Position numbers and translations under genes: made by a program. A DNA stretch of 64,000 bases from the NCBI GenBank assembly GCA_964511665.1, contig CAZEHA010000014.1, positions 1 to 64,000 of the forward strand. Reading direction: 5' to 3'. The notes beneath the pieces were generated by a model that ran no database searches, had not been told where the DNA came from, and saw only the letters and a program-made list of their open reading frames with translations. This document shows positions 8,852 to 17,671 of this stretch, one piece after another (within the stretch, counting starts at the first letter, position 1; each line of letters opens with the position of its first letter). The DNA comes from JAGOEF01 sp964511665 (lineage in GTDB: Bacteria; Bacteroidota; Bacteroidia; Bacteroidales; ML635J-15).

Positions 8852-10444
8852 TTAGAAGAATTGATCGTTTTTGAATAAAAATGACGACACCCCAAATGAC
8901 ACAAAAAAATCGTTTGCTGAATTCATGCTGTTGCTCAAGCGCCTGTATGCAACACGCAATTGCACCGACAAATTATGTTTGGTATTCAGATAGTACCACA
9001 CCGAAAGCTCGGGATAAATAATATGCGTTTTCACACCCTGCCCTATTGTATTATACCATGTATTTACGGGAATATTGTTGTTTTGCAAAGCGTCCATTGT
9101 GGGCTTATAAATATCGCTGCCATAATGGGTGTTCAACGAATCGAGGCCGGTTACGGCAAACATGGTTTTAAATTCAAATCGATACCTTCCGTTGATATAT
9201 CCCAAACCCGATACCGACTCCACAAAATTGGCACCCAACGGATGCGCCAGCGCCTGATTGAAATGTCCGTAGTTTTGCACCGAAGCATGGTGAGAATAGG
9301 TATAGGGTCGGGCAGCATTTAGTTCGGTGAAAAAGCTCAAATAAGCAATCGAAAAAACATGATTGCTTCTAAAGCCCAGTTGAACGGCATATTTGTTTCC
9401 GAAAAAACCCCACTTCGCCGAAGCATCATCGCTTCGAAAAAAATGCTGTATATCGCCCTTAAATTCGGCAACATTAAAATCGTCGAGCACAAATTGTGCA
9501 TAAACATGGTTGTTCCTATTCAGACTAATCTTTGTATTTAATCCCATTAATGCATTGTCAACACTTCCTAATGAGAATTCCACCGGTCGGTAAAAAATAA
9601 ATGGATTAAAATAGGCAGGTTCTAGGCCGTGATCGGGTCCCGATATAATAGCCTCGAACACTCCCACAGTTAACCAATTGCACACATTCCAGTCGAGGTA
9701 ATGGTAAAAAACGTATTTACTGGTAAAATCGCTCCACGAGTTTGCTTCGGGAACATTAATGTCTTTTAACTGTGCCAATACCCATTGATACTTCAACTTC
9801 CAAATATCTACCTCTGCTTTCAGATACGGATAATTCCAGGCATTATACGACAACAACATCGAACGATAACCGTCGCCAATAAAATGCTTACCAAAGCCTG
9901 CTTCAAATGTTATTTCGTTGAATGGTCGGTAACTCAAATTGGTATTCTGCATCAACTGCTGCGGAAAGAACGGATTGCTTTTTCGACCCATTCCCGGATA
10001 CACTCCCCATAGTTCCGAAAATTCAACAGTGTGTATCGGCAAGCATTCGCGGAGGTAAGCTATATCATAATGAAATCCGAGCACATTATCGAGCGCAAAT
10101 TCAAGTGAAACCCCGGCACCAAAGCCGTAATCAACCGCGGCATTTCTGCTGTTAAATATAGTTCCCGCACTAAATAATGGAGCCGCTGCAACATATACAT
10201 TCCGTCCTGTAGCCGTTGTATGGTTAAAGCTGAAACCCAATGGAATAAAATCGTGTGGGGCAGTGCTGTCAGGCTCTATATCGCAACGATATATTGGTTT
10301 TACTGAAGGATGCATTAATTCGCCGTAATCAGACTGCAAGCTATAATAGCTGTAATTTTCGTTCACATGCAGCAATTGAGCATCTGCTTTGCTTATGGAA
10401 AAGAAAAACAAAATGAGTACGCCTATTTTTGTTGCATTATTCAT
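8852..10444 (-). CDS. Outer-membrane beta-barrel protein, RemB / Wzi capsule-assembly-like (first of a tandem pair)
   Basis: 530 residues with signal peptide MNNATKIGVLILFFFSISKADAQ. The body is an alternating polar/aromatic pattern ending in SVQLRVAYRR...FFVSFGVSSFLFKNDQFF, typical of outer-membrane barrels. The conserved core FGKHFIGDGYRSMLLSYNAW followed by HYLDWNVCNWLTVGVFEAI matches what I recall of gliding-motility protein RemB and the Wzi-type capsule-assembly family. A homologous core recurs in the upstream neighbour, so the two are paralogues. Its role in gliding, polysaccharide export or attachment is inference from family memory. Confidence 0.7.
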   Translation of the reverse strand: MNNATKIGVLILFFFSISKADAQLLHVNENYSYYSLQSDYGELMHPSVKPIYRCDIEPDSTAPHDFIPLGFSFNHTTATGRNVYVAAAPLFSAGTIFNSRNAAVDYGFGAGVSLEFALDNVLGFHYDIAYLRECLPIHTVEFSELWGVYPGMGRKSNPFFPQQLMQNTNLSYRPFNEITFEAGFGKHFIGDGYRSMLLSYNAWNYPYLKAEVDIWKLKYQWVLAQLKDINVPEANSWSDFTSKYVFYHYLDWNVCNWLTVGVFEAIISGPDHGLEPAYFNPFIFYRPVEFSLGSVDNALMGLNTKISLNRNNHVYAQFVLDDFNVAEFKGDIQHFFRSDDASAKWGFFGNKYAVQLGFRSNHVFSIAYLSFFTELNAARPYTYSHHASVQNYGHFNQALAHPLGANFVESVSGLGYINGRYRFEFKTMFAVTGLDSLNTHYGSDIYKPTMDALQNNNIPVNTWYNTIGQGVKTHIIYPELSVWYYLNTKHNLSVQLRVAYRRLSNSMNSANDFFVSFGVSSFLFKNDQFF

Positions 10445-10448
10445 ATTG

Positions 10449-11924
10449 TTAGAAATCGTGATATCTATTTCGCAGACTTGTTTTCATTCCCAGAACAGGC
10501 ATCACATTTACCGAGCCGCTGCCTTTAAGCTGCCAGCTGCTTGCGCCTGCATACACAAACCAGTTATAGGAAGGGTTTAATAAATAGGCAAGGTTCATAT
10601 CGCTGTGCCATACCGTTTCGCTGTTGTTCTGCAAATTAGATGGGGCAAATACATTTTGCGAAGACAAACCATGCTTGTATTGTATGAAGCCTGCTTTTGC
10701 AGATAACTGGATACGCCCGTATGAATAACCGGCCTGTAGCAGCAATTCTGAGAATCCGCTGCCGGCAGGATGTGCCAATGGCTGATTATAGTGCCCCCAA
10801 AAATTGTCGTCGTCCAAGGGTCGATACATTCCAACAGGCACATGGTTCCACTCGAGTCGTGCAAATATATTCCCATATATTCCGGCAGAATACAGTTTTA
10901 CACCAAGCTGGTACGAAAGCGAAGCATTGGAGTCGAACACCAACTGTGCGTAAATACCAATATCTTCGATGGGATACAGCAACATATTGGCTCCCCATAA
11001 AAAATGCAGGCTGTCGTTGGTGCTGTGAAGCAACTCGTTGAAACCCGGAACAATAGCAGTAGCTTTTTTGTCGAAATCGACATGTACACCAAACATACTT
11101 GCTTCGAACAGCGACAACTGCAGATATTGGTTAAAATTATATCCCACATAATTAATGTTCATCATTTTGTGCTGATATAGCGCATTCTCTGACCAGTCAG
11201 GGTGATTGCCGGTAATATTATTATAATTGGGGTTCAAGGTTCTTCCGATCATATTCATGTAGAAAAAATTTCTAAAACGGGCAATCGTTTTAAAATGCAG
11301 ATACTGTGGGCTATAGTCGGAAAGTATTAACGAGCGATAGCCTTCGCCAATAAAATTTTTTTCGTTACCGGCTTCCACATATAACCAATCGGTGGCTTTA
11401 AAAGAAATCAGGGCATAGGCACTGCCCCAGTCGTAGCCACCTGTGCCAAATGGTTTAACACGAGCTTCTCCGGGAATTATGCGAAAAACTGAATAATAAT
11501 CGTTGATATGCTTGGGGAATACAGCCTGATTCTCATAAAAAACAGTGCTTACCTGTATTCGGTTATACAAATCGGCAAAAACCTTTATTCCCCGTGTATT
11601 TACAAAAAGAGATTCCGCTGTTTCTATCTCTTTACCCAATTCGAAATGAAATAGTGGGTCGGCAATCAAGGTATAATTCTCAGCTTGCGCATACCCAAAA
11701 TGCTCGAGCAAAACCTTACGTTTAATATACGATCCCTGAGCTGTGTTTATTTGCGAAAAACTGATATCGGCATCGCTGCAAAAAGCACTGCAATGAATTG
11801 CTGAATGGTAGTTGGACCCCAACGAAAAATAACCATTTTGTGCCGAAATTACTCCACGGTTAAACAACAGATAATCTTGCGCTTGCACCGTAGTTGCAAA
11901 CAACAACAAACAAGCTATACACAA
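10449..11924 (-). CDS. Outer-membrane beta-barrel protein, RemB/Wzi-like (second of the tandem pair)
   Basis: 491 residues from the TTG at 11924, ending 4 bases before the paralogue at 8852-10444. It shares the signature EKNFIGEGYRSLILSDYSP with its neighbour, and has similar QPLAHPAGS and tandem aromatic beta-strands. The start is problematic. From TTG the protein begins CIACLLLFATTVQAQ and lacks a basic n-region. Five codons upstream, in frame at 11939, a CTG followed by AAA CAG would give L/M-KQIFLCIACLLLFATTVQA, a complete signal peptide. No ATG or GTG exists before the upstream stop at about 11951. CTG initiation is therefore a real possibility. Confidence 0.7.
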   Translation of the reverse strand: MCIACLLLFATTVQAQDYLLFNRGVISAQNGYFSLGSNYHSAIHCSAFCSDADISFSQINTAQGSYIKRKVLLEHFGYAQAENYTLIADPLFHFELGKEIETAESLFVNTRGIKVFADLYNRIQVSTVFYENQAVFPKHINDYYSVFRIIPGEARVKPFGTGGYDWGSAYALISFKATDWLYVEAGNEKNFIGEGYRSLILSDYSPQYLHFKTIARFRNFFYMNMIGRTLNPNYNNITGNHPDWSENALYQHKMMNINYVGYNFNQYLQLSLFEASMFGVHVDFDKKATAIVPGFNELLHSTNDSLHFLWGANMLLYPIEDIGIYAQLVFDSNASLSYQLGVKLYSAGIYGNIFARLEWNHVPVGMYRPLDDDNFWGHYNQPLAHPAGSGFSELLLQAGYSYGRIQLSAKAGFIQYKHGLSSQNVFAPSNLQNNSETVWHSDMNLAYLLNPSYNWFVYAGASSWQLKGSGSVNVMPVLGMKTSLRNRYHDF

Positions 11925-11952
11925 AAAAATCTGTTTCAGAAGGCAATATCAA

Positions 11953-13725
11953 TTAATACACTACAATATCGTAAGGCAAACGAGCCTGAACTCCTTTTGC
12001 ATTTTTTACAAATGTAATGATTTCGAGATATCTAAATTCTTCGCCCAATTGATTTTTCAAATAATAAAGCTGAACCTGCGACGAAAAATCGTTCATCATA
12101 GTTTCGAGAAAGTCTTTTTGTTCGGGTAATTCCTTTATGCGATAGTCTTCGAGTTTTGCAAGCTCAACTGCTTTTTTAACGGCATTATCAAGGCCACCCA
12201 ACTCATCAACCAGTCCGATTTCGAGTGCATTAACCCCGCTCCATACACGCCCTTGTCCTATAGAATCTACTTCGGCTTTTGTCATGTTACGTCCCTGTGC
12301 AACATGCCCGATAAAAACATCATAGAATGCTTCAACCTGATGTTGTATTTTTGTTGACTCAAACGGGTCAACGGCACGTGTTGTATTACCCCAGTCGCTA
12401 TGCGCATTGGTGCCCACACCGTCGAAACTGAGTCCCAACTTTTCGTTCATCATTTTTCCCAGATTGGGTATAAGGCCAAAAACTCCGATAGACCCGGTAA
12501 GGGTATTGGGCTGTGCAAAAATATAATCGGCCTTGCAGGCAATGTAGTATCCTCCCGAAGCAGCCAAATTACCCATTGATATTACCACCGGTTTTACAGC
12601 CTTGGTAAGTTCCATTTCGCGTAAGATGATTTCGGATGCCAGGCCTGAGCCACCAGGAGAATTAACACGCAACACCAATGCTTTCACTTTTTCGTCTTCG
12701 CGAACCTTCCGTATTTCCTCAGCCAGGCGGTCGCCTCCAATCTCACCGGCCGATCCGTTTCCATCTACAATAGATCCTTCGGCAAAAACAACGGCGACCC
12801 TGTTTTCGGAGAGTTTCTTCTTTTTCCCTTTCACAGGCACTTTGTTATAGGTTCCAAGCGAAACCAAATAATTTTCGTCTTTTTCGACATAATTTGCTTT
12901 CGATTTTAATTCGGCCAATAATTCATCGCGATACATCAGTTTATCAATCATTTTTAAATTCAGTGCTGCTTCAGCATCATCAAGCATTAAACTGTCGGCA
13001 TACAAATTCAATTCATCCATTGAAATATTTCGTTTTTTCGAAATATCGGCCAACATATGATTCCATAAACTCGACACATAAGTAAGTGTTTGCAGTTTGT
13101 TCGACTCGCTCATTTCATCGTACAGAAACGGTTCCACAGCGCTTTTAAATTTGCCGTGACGAAATACCTGAATTTCAATTCCAAGTTTTTCGAGAGTGCC
13201 TTTAAAAAATACCACCTGCGAGTACATTCCCCTCCAATCGAGCATACCTTGAGGGTTCAAATATATTGAATCGGCCACGCTTGCCAGATAGTAAGCCTTT
13301 TGTGAATAAAAGTCGGAATAGGCAACAATAAATTTACCGGTTTCTTTAAATTCGATAAGTGCATTTCGAATTTCTTCAACACTAGCCATTCCTGCCGGCA
13401 AACCCGAAACTTCGAGACAAATACCTTTGATGCGCTCGTCGGTTTTTGCCTTTTCGAGTGTTTTGAGAATATCGTTCAACCCAAGTGTTTTTGTCGACTG
13501 AAACGTTACAAAATCAATATTATCGAATGGATTATCTGAACTACGGTCGGGGATATCTTTATCGAGTTTAATGTGAAGCACCGAATTGTCGGTGATTTCG
13601 GGCGGCTCAGGCGAAAACGATGAAATCATTACCCCGAATGTAATAAACAGGGTAATAACAATAACTATTAAAGCCACAATGCTACCTAGCAATCCGGCTA
13701 AAAACACTTTCCAAAAACTGTTCAT
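11953..13725 (-). CDS. sppA: Signal peptide peptidase SppA (67K type, S49 family)
   Basis: 590 residues. An N-terminal membrane helix (residues ~5-32) anchors the protein with its protease domains in the periplasm. Two tandem S49 domains are present. The N-terminal one supplies the general-base lysine (FYSQKAYYLASVAD). The C-terminal one supplies the nucleophilic serine in SMGNLAASGGYYIACKAD, preceded by RVNSPGGSG. This matches the duplicated 67K architecture that degrades released signal peptides in the membrane. The gene is first in a minus-strand run with the RemB-like barrels; the gap to the next gene is 13-28 bases depending on the start used there. Confidence 0.95.
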   Translation of the reverse strand: MNSFWKVFLAGLLGSIVALIVIVITLFITFGVMISSFSPEPPEITDNSVLHIKLDKDIPDRSSDNPFDNIDFVTFQSTKTLGLNDILKTLEKAKTDERIKGICLEVSGLPAGMASVEEIRNALIEFKETGKFIVAYSDFYSQKAYYLASVADSIYLNPQGMLDWRGMYSQVVFFKGTLEKLGIEIQVFRHGKFKSAVEPFLYDEMSESNKLQTLTYVSSLWNHMLADISKKRNISMDELNLYADSLMLDDAEAALNLKMIDKLMYRDELLAELKSKANYVEKDENYLVSLGTYNKVPVKGKKKKLSENRVAVVFAEGSIVDGNGSAGEIGGDRLAEEIRKVREDEKVKALVLRVNSPGGSGLASEIILREMELTKAVKPVVISMGNLAASGGYYIACKADYIFAQPNTLTGSIGVFGLIPNLGKMMNEKLGLSFDGVGTNAHSDWGNTTRAVDPFESTKIQHQVEAFYDVFIGHVAQGRNMTKAEVDSIGQGRVWSGVNALEIGLVDELGGLDNAVKKAVELAKLEDYRIKELPEQKDFLETMMNDFSSQVQLYYLKNQLGEEFRYLEIITFVKNAKGVQARLPYDIVVY

Positions 13726-13756
13726 ATTGATTTGATATTAAGGTTATTACTTTTTT

Positions 13757-13764
13757 CAAAAATA
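13757..13764 (-). promoter_or_regulatory. Possible -7 box for sppA
   Basis: The minus strand reads TATTTTTG, a match to TAnnTTTG, 32 bases before the sppA ATG. No convincing TTTG at the -33 spacing was found, so the assignment is tentative. Confidence 0.35.
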
Positions 13765-14026
13765 CATAAAAAATATTGTACGTTACAGCCGCAACAATTT
13801 TTTTAATAAAACATTAAGACTTCATCCTAAAAAAGATACTTGAAATTTTAGAAACCGGTTTTGTTTTTATCACTGATAGTATCTTATTCTCAGCTTTCTA
13901 TTGTCTTGATTTTGAGCATGTGTTTGATGCGATAAAATGTCATAAACCAGAAAAGTCACTAAACGCAAGCACCCAACAACCTGATAATCAGAATCCAAGG
14001 GCGATTTAAATAATTTAATTACATAA

Positions 14027-14056
14027 TTGTTGTTTTTCAAAATAATTATATCTTTG
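14027..14056 (+). promoter_or_regulatory. Promoter of the rplM-rpsI operon
   Basis: TTG at 14027-14029, a 19-base spacer, then TATCTTTG at 14049-14056. This fits the Bacteroidota sigma-ABfr consensus TTTG-N19-21-TAnnTTTG, with only the first T of the -33 box missing. It would give a leader of about 55 bases ahead of the GTG start of rplM. Confidence 0.65.
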
Positions 14057-14119
14057 CAGTCCATTTTGGTAAAGATCGAATTGGGCAACAAATTTATTAT
14101 AAATTAAATATATAGAACT

Positions 14120-14575
14120 GTGAACACATTGAGCTATAAAACTGTATCGGCGAACAGGAACACCGTTCAAAAAGAATGGTTGCTTATTGATGCAGAGGGT
14201 CAGGTTTTAGGGCGTTTGGCTTCGGGAGTTGCCTATCTGCTCAGAGGAAAACACAAAGCAGATTTCACACCACATGTTGATTGCGGAGCCAACGTTATTG
14301 TTATTAACGCCGAAAAAGTGATATTAACCGGCAATAAACTTACCGACAAGGAATATGTTAGCCACTCGGGTTATCCGGGAGGTCAAAAAATTCAAAGCCC
14401 CGAAGAATTATTCAGGAAATATCCCGAACGCGTAATCGAAAAAGCGGTAAAAGGAATGCTTCCCAAAAACAAATTGGCGAATCAGTTATTCCGCAATTTG
14501 TTTGTATGTGTTGGCAGCGAACATCCTCATGCGGCACAGAAACCGAAAAAAATTGACATCAACGAAATTAAATAG
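14120..14575 (+). CDS. rplM: Large ribosomal subunit protein L13
   Basis: 151 residues. L13 signatures are clear: EWLLIDAEGQVLGRLAS, ADFTPHVDCGANVIVINAEKV, SGYPGG and AVKGMLPKNKL. The start is a GTG, chosen because MNTLSYKTVSA matches the usual start of Bacteroidota L13 proteins and no ATG is available nearby. L13 is an early-assembly 50S protein. It is cotranscribed with rpsI, 5 bases downstream, the conserved L13-S9 pair found in nearly all bacteria. Confidence 0.98.
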   Translation: MNTLSYKTVSANRNTVQKEWLLIDAEGQVLGRLASGVAYLLRGKHKADFTPHVDCGANVIVINAEKVILTGNKLTDKEYVSHSGYPGGQKIQSPEELFRKYPERVIEKAVKGMLPKNKLANQLFRNLFVCVGSEHPHAAQKPKKIDINEIK

Positions 14576-14580
14576 CAAAC

Positions 14581-14967
14581 ATGGATACAATTAATGCCAT
14601 AGGAAGAAGGAAGGCTGCAATTGCACGGGTTTATCTGAGCGAAGGAAAAGGAAATATTGTAGTGAACGATAGAAAAATCGAAGAATACTTCCCCTTAATG
14701 CAGTTTCAGTATGTGGTAAAGCAAGCTTTAGAAGTAACCGAAATGTCGGATAAGTTCGACATTAAGGCCAACCTCGAAGGAGGCGGCATTAAAGGACAGG
14801 CCGAAGCCCTGCGCCTCGCCATTGCACGTGCCCTGATAAAATACGATGCAGAACAACGCCCCGTGTTGAAATCGAACGGTTTTCTGACGCGCGACGCCCG
14901 TGTAGTTGAACGCAAAAAACCAGGACAGAAGAAAGCCCGTAAGAGATTCCAGTTCAGCAAGCGCTAG
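14581..14967 (+). CDS. rpsI: Small ribosomal subunit protein S9
   Basis: 128 residues with the S9 pattern: DTINAIGRRKAAIARVYL at the start, GGGIKGQAEALRLAIARAL in the middle, and the basic tail ERKKPGQKKARKRFQFSKR, whose terminal KR reaches the P-site tRNA in the 30S subunit. ATG start 5 bases after rplM, the expected operon partner. Confidence 0.98.
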   Translation: MDTINAIGRRKAAIARVYLSEGKGNIVVNDRKIEEYFPLMQFQYVVKQALEVTEMSDKFDIKANLEGGGIKGQAEALRLAIARALIKYDAEQRPVLKSNGFLTRDARVVERKKPGQKKARKRFQFSKR

Positions 14968-15078
14968 AGTCCTTTCAAATGTTACAGGCTTAGTTTAGAA
15001 TCTAAATTGCCGGGACTATTCACAACATATTACCCGTCGATTGCTCAAATAAAAGAACGTAAACTAAATGATTAAAAA

Positions 15079-15960
15079 ATGCCAAGATTAAGTTTTGATG
15101 AATTACTGGACGCAGGTGTACACTTTGGTCACCTTCGCCGCAAGTGGAATCCGAATATGGCTCCTTACATCTTTATGGAGAGAAACGGGATTCATATTAT
15201 CGACCTCCACAAAACCGCTGTAAAAATTGATGAAGCAGCCAATGCCTTGAAGCAAATTGCAAAATCGGGCCGCAAAATTTTATTTGTTGCCACCAAAAAA
15301 CAAGCTAAAGACATTGTAGCCGAGGAAGTAACAAAAATTGGAATGCCTTATGTTACCGAGCGTTGGCCAGGAGGTATGCTTACCAACTTTCCAACTATTC
15401 GCAGGGCAGTAAAAAAGATGTCTTCAATCGACAAGATGGTTACCGACGGAACATTCGATACCATGTCGAAACGAGAAAAGCTACAGGTTAGTCGCCAACG
15501 CGCTAAATTAGAAAAAAACCTGGGTAGCATTGCCGACTTATCGCGCCTGCCTTCAGCTCTTTTTGTAGTTGATGTGATGAAAGAAAACATTGCCGTAAAA
15601 GAAGCCCAACGCCTCAGCATTCCTGTTTTCGCTATTGTTGACACCAACTCGAACCCCAATGGCATCGATTTTCCGATTCCGGCCAACGACGACGCCACCA
15701 AGTCGATACATTTGATTATTAAGTCTATATGCGATGCCATCAGAGAAGGCCTCGAAGAACGCAATCAGGAAAAAGACAAAATGATGGAAAAAGAAGCTGA
15801 TTTCGATAAAGATCTCGACGATGACAGCGATATCACTGATTCGAAGAGTTCGAGAAAATTCAGCCTCGACGATGACGAAGACTCTAATCCAAAAGATAAA
15901 GAGGCTGCGAAAAAACCTTCAGGAAGAAAAAAAATTACTAAACAGGGAAGAACTAACTAA
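15079..15960 (+). CDS. rpsB: Small ribosomal subunit protein S2 with a long charged C-terminal tail
   Basis: 293 residues. The S2 core covers residues ~1-230: MPRLSFDELLDAGVHFGHLRRKWNPNM, FVATKKQAKDIV, ERWPGGMLTNF, and VFAIVDTNSNPNGIDFPIPANDD. About 60 extra residues follow, first acidic (KEADFDKDLDDDSDITD, DDDEDSNPKDKE) and then basic (KKPSGRKKITKQGR). The core alone matches the usual length, so the tail is an extension of low complexity, presumably solvent exposed. A 111-base spacer separates it from rpsI. tsf follows 24 bases on, the universal rpsB-tsf pairing. Confidence 0.97.
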   Translation: MPRLSFDELLDAGVHFGHLRRKWNPNMAPYIFMERNGIHIIDLHKTAVKIDEAANALKQIAKSGRKILFVATKKQAKDIVAEEVTKIGMPYVTERWPGGMLTNFPTIRRAVKKMSSIDKMVTDGTFDTMSKREKLQVSRQRAKLEKNLGSIADLSRLPSALFVVDVMKENIAVKEAQRLSIPVFAIVDTNSNPNGIDFPIPANDDATKSIHLIIKSICDAIREGLEERNQEKDKMMEKEADFDKDLDDDSDITDSKSSRKFSLDDDEDSNPKDKEAAKKPSGRKKITKQGRTN

Positions 15961-15984
15961 AAACAATAATAAAATTACCGAATT

Positions 15985-16812
15985 ATGGCAAATATAACTG
16001 CTGCTGACGTTAGCAAATTGCGTAAAATTACAGGTGCAGGTATGATGGATTGCAAAAAAGCCCTTACCGAAGCCGATGGAAATTTCGAAAGAGCTCAGGA
16101 GCTTATCAGAGAGCGCGGATTGGCTATTGCCAACAAAAGAGCCGACAGAGAAGCCTCCGAAGGTGCCGTTTTGGCCTGCACCACCGACGACAAAAAATAC
16201 GGTGTGGTGATTGCCTTGAACTGTGAAACCGACTTTGTTGCTAAAAACGAAGATTTTGTGCAAACAGCCAAAAGTATCTTACAGGTCGCTCTCGAACACA
16301 AGCCTTCTGATATCAACGAATTAAAAGCAATTAATGTGAACGGTAAAACCATCGAAGAAATCATTCTTGAGAGAAGTGGAATTACAGGCGAAAAAATGGA
16401 GCTCGCATATTTCGACATGGTGAAAGCCGATTATGTAACTTCGTATATCCATATGGGAAACAAACTGGCTACAGTGGTTGGATTCAACAAATCGATCGAA
16501 GACCAGGCCGGCCGTGATGTAGCCATGCAGGTTGCCGCAATGGATCCGGTTGCAATTGCCCAGAATGATGTACCACAGCATGTTATCGAAAAAGAGCTTG
16601 AAATTGGAAGAGAACAAGCACGCAACGATGGCAAACCCGAAAACATGATCGATAAAATTGCTCATGGGAAACTAAATAAATTCTATAAAGAATCGACTTT
16701 GTTGAATCAGGATTTTGTTAAAGATTCTAAATTGACGGTAGCTCAATACCTGTCAAGCTTCGACAAGGACCTCACAGTGGTAGCATTTAAGCGTTACGGA
16801 CTGAAAAACTAA
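15985..16812 (+). CDS. tsf: Elongation factor Ts
   Basis: 275 residues. The N-terminal UBA-like domain and TDFV region are intact: VSKLRKITGAGMMDCKKALTEADG, ALNCETDFVAKNEDFV, and ATVVGFNKS...DVAMQVAAMDP. EF-Ts recharges EF-Tu with GTP by nucleotide exchange. It is the last gene of the rpsB-tsf unit and is followed directly by a strong terminator hairpin. Confidence 0.98.
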   Translation: MANITAADVSKLRKITGAGMMDCKKALTEADGNFERAQELIRERGLAIANKRADREASEGAVLACTTDDKKYGVVIALNCETDFVAKNEDFVQTAKSILQVALEHKPSDINELKAINVNGKTIEEIILERSGITGEKMELAYFDMVKADYVTSYIHMGNKLATVVGFNKSIEDQAGRDVAMQVAAMDPVAIAQNDVPQHVIEKELEIGREQARNDGKPENMIDKIAHGKLNKFYKESTLLNQDFVKDSKLTVAQYLSSFDKDLTVVAFKRYGLKN

Positions 16813-16834
16813 ATGAATTTGATGTAAGATATGT

Positions 16835-16863
16835 AAGACCGGGACTTCACCGGTCTTTTTTTT
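16835..16863 (+). terminator. Rho-independent terminator of rpsB-tsf
   Basis: AAGACCGG (16835-16842), a 7-base loop GACTTCA, and CCGGTCTT (16850-16857) form a perfect 8-bp stem running into an unbroken T tract to 16863. Confidence 0.92.
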
Positions 16864-16935
16864 ATACCCGTTAAGAAGTTATCGGTATTATCACTTAGAT
16901 AAATTTTTGTAATTTTACCGTTTAAAATATTACAT

Positions 16936-17652
16936 ATGCCAATCATAAAATACAAAAGGGTGTTGCTAAAACTTTCGGGGGAATCGCTTCAAGGCTCTCG
17001 GTCATACGGCATTGACGCGTTGCAGCTCAACGAATATGCACGTCAGATACACGAAATTCATAAGCTTGGAGTGCAGATAGGTATTGTTATTGGCGGAGGA
17101 AATATTTTCAGAGGCCTTGCAGGAACACAATCGGGCTTCGACCGTGTTACAGGCGACCAAATGGGGATGCTTGCAACTACCATCAATTCGCTGTCGCTAT
17201 ATGATGCTCTTACTTCGCTTGGATCGAAAACACGACTTTTTACAGCCGTGAATATTGAATCGGTGGGAGAGCGGTTTTCAACCTACCAGGTTGTTCGCGC
17301 TTTCGACGAGGGTTGTGTTTGTATATTCGCTGGCGGAACCGGCAACCCCTTCTTTAGCACCGACACTGCCTCGGCGCTAAGGGCTGTTGAAACAGAATGT
17401 GATGTGCTACTGAAAGGAACCCGTGTAGACGGTATCTATACGGCCGACCCCGAGAAACATCCAGATGCAGTCAAGTTCGATCATATCACCTTTACAGAAG
17501 CCTACGAAAAAGGCTTAAAAATTATGGATTTAACAGCATTTACCTTATGTAAAGAAAACAACCTTAAGGTTATAGTGTTCGACATGAACAAGAGTGGTAA
17601 CCTAAAGAAAACAGTAACCGGAGAAAACATAGGCACACTGGTAAGCAATTAA
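16936..17652 (+). CDS. pyrH: Uridylate kinase (UMP kinase)
   Basis: 238 residues, the usual PyrH length. Motifs: YKRVLLKLSGESLQG (phosphate loop), GIVIGGGNIFRG, ATTINSLSLYDAL, and FAGGTGNPFFSTDTASALRAVE with the downstream KGTRVDGIYTADP block. It phosphorylates UMP to UDP for pyrimidine nucleotide supply as a cytoplasmic hexamer. It begins after the tsf terminator, so it needs its own promoter; frr follows 19 bases downstream, the common pyrH-frr order. Confidence 0.97.
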   Translation: MPIIKYKRVLLKLSGESLQGSRSYGIDALQLNEYARQIHEIHKLGVQIGIVIGGGNIFRGLAGTQSGFDRVTGDQMGMLATTINSLSLYDALTSLGSKTRLFTAVNIESVGERFSTYQVVRAFDEGCVCIFAGGTGNPFFSTDTASALRAVETECDVLLKGTRVDGIYTADPEKHPDAVKFDHITFTEAYEKGLKIMDLTAFTLCKENNLKVIVFDMNKSGNLKKTVTGENIGTLVSN

Positions 17653-17671
17653 TTTTAAATAATTAACAACT

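Larger units (their letters stand above)
13726..14119. other. 394-base divergent intergenic region between sppA and rplM
   Basis: Strongly AT-rich in parts and holding no credible gene. A 73-codon minus-strand frame (13870-14091) has no family resemblance and covers the rplM promoter. A candidate sppA -7 box lies at its left end and a good rplM promoter at its right end. An 8-base inverted pair (AAGATACT near 13833 and AGTATCTT near 13877) could form a long-loop hairpin but has no U-tract. The ~60 bases between promoter and GTG form the L13 leader; no ribosomal-protein binding structure was recognised. Confidence 0.6.

Noticed and set aside
13870..14091. 73-codon minus-strand frame upstream of rplM
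   Set aside because: Covers the rplM promoter, no family similarity, no start context.
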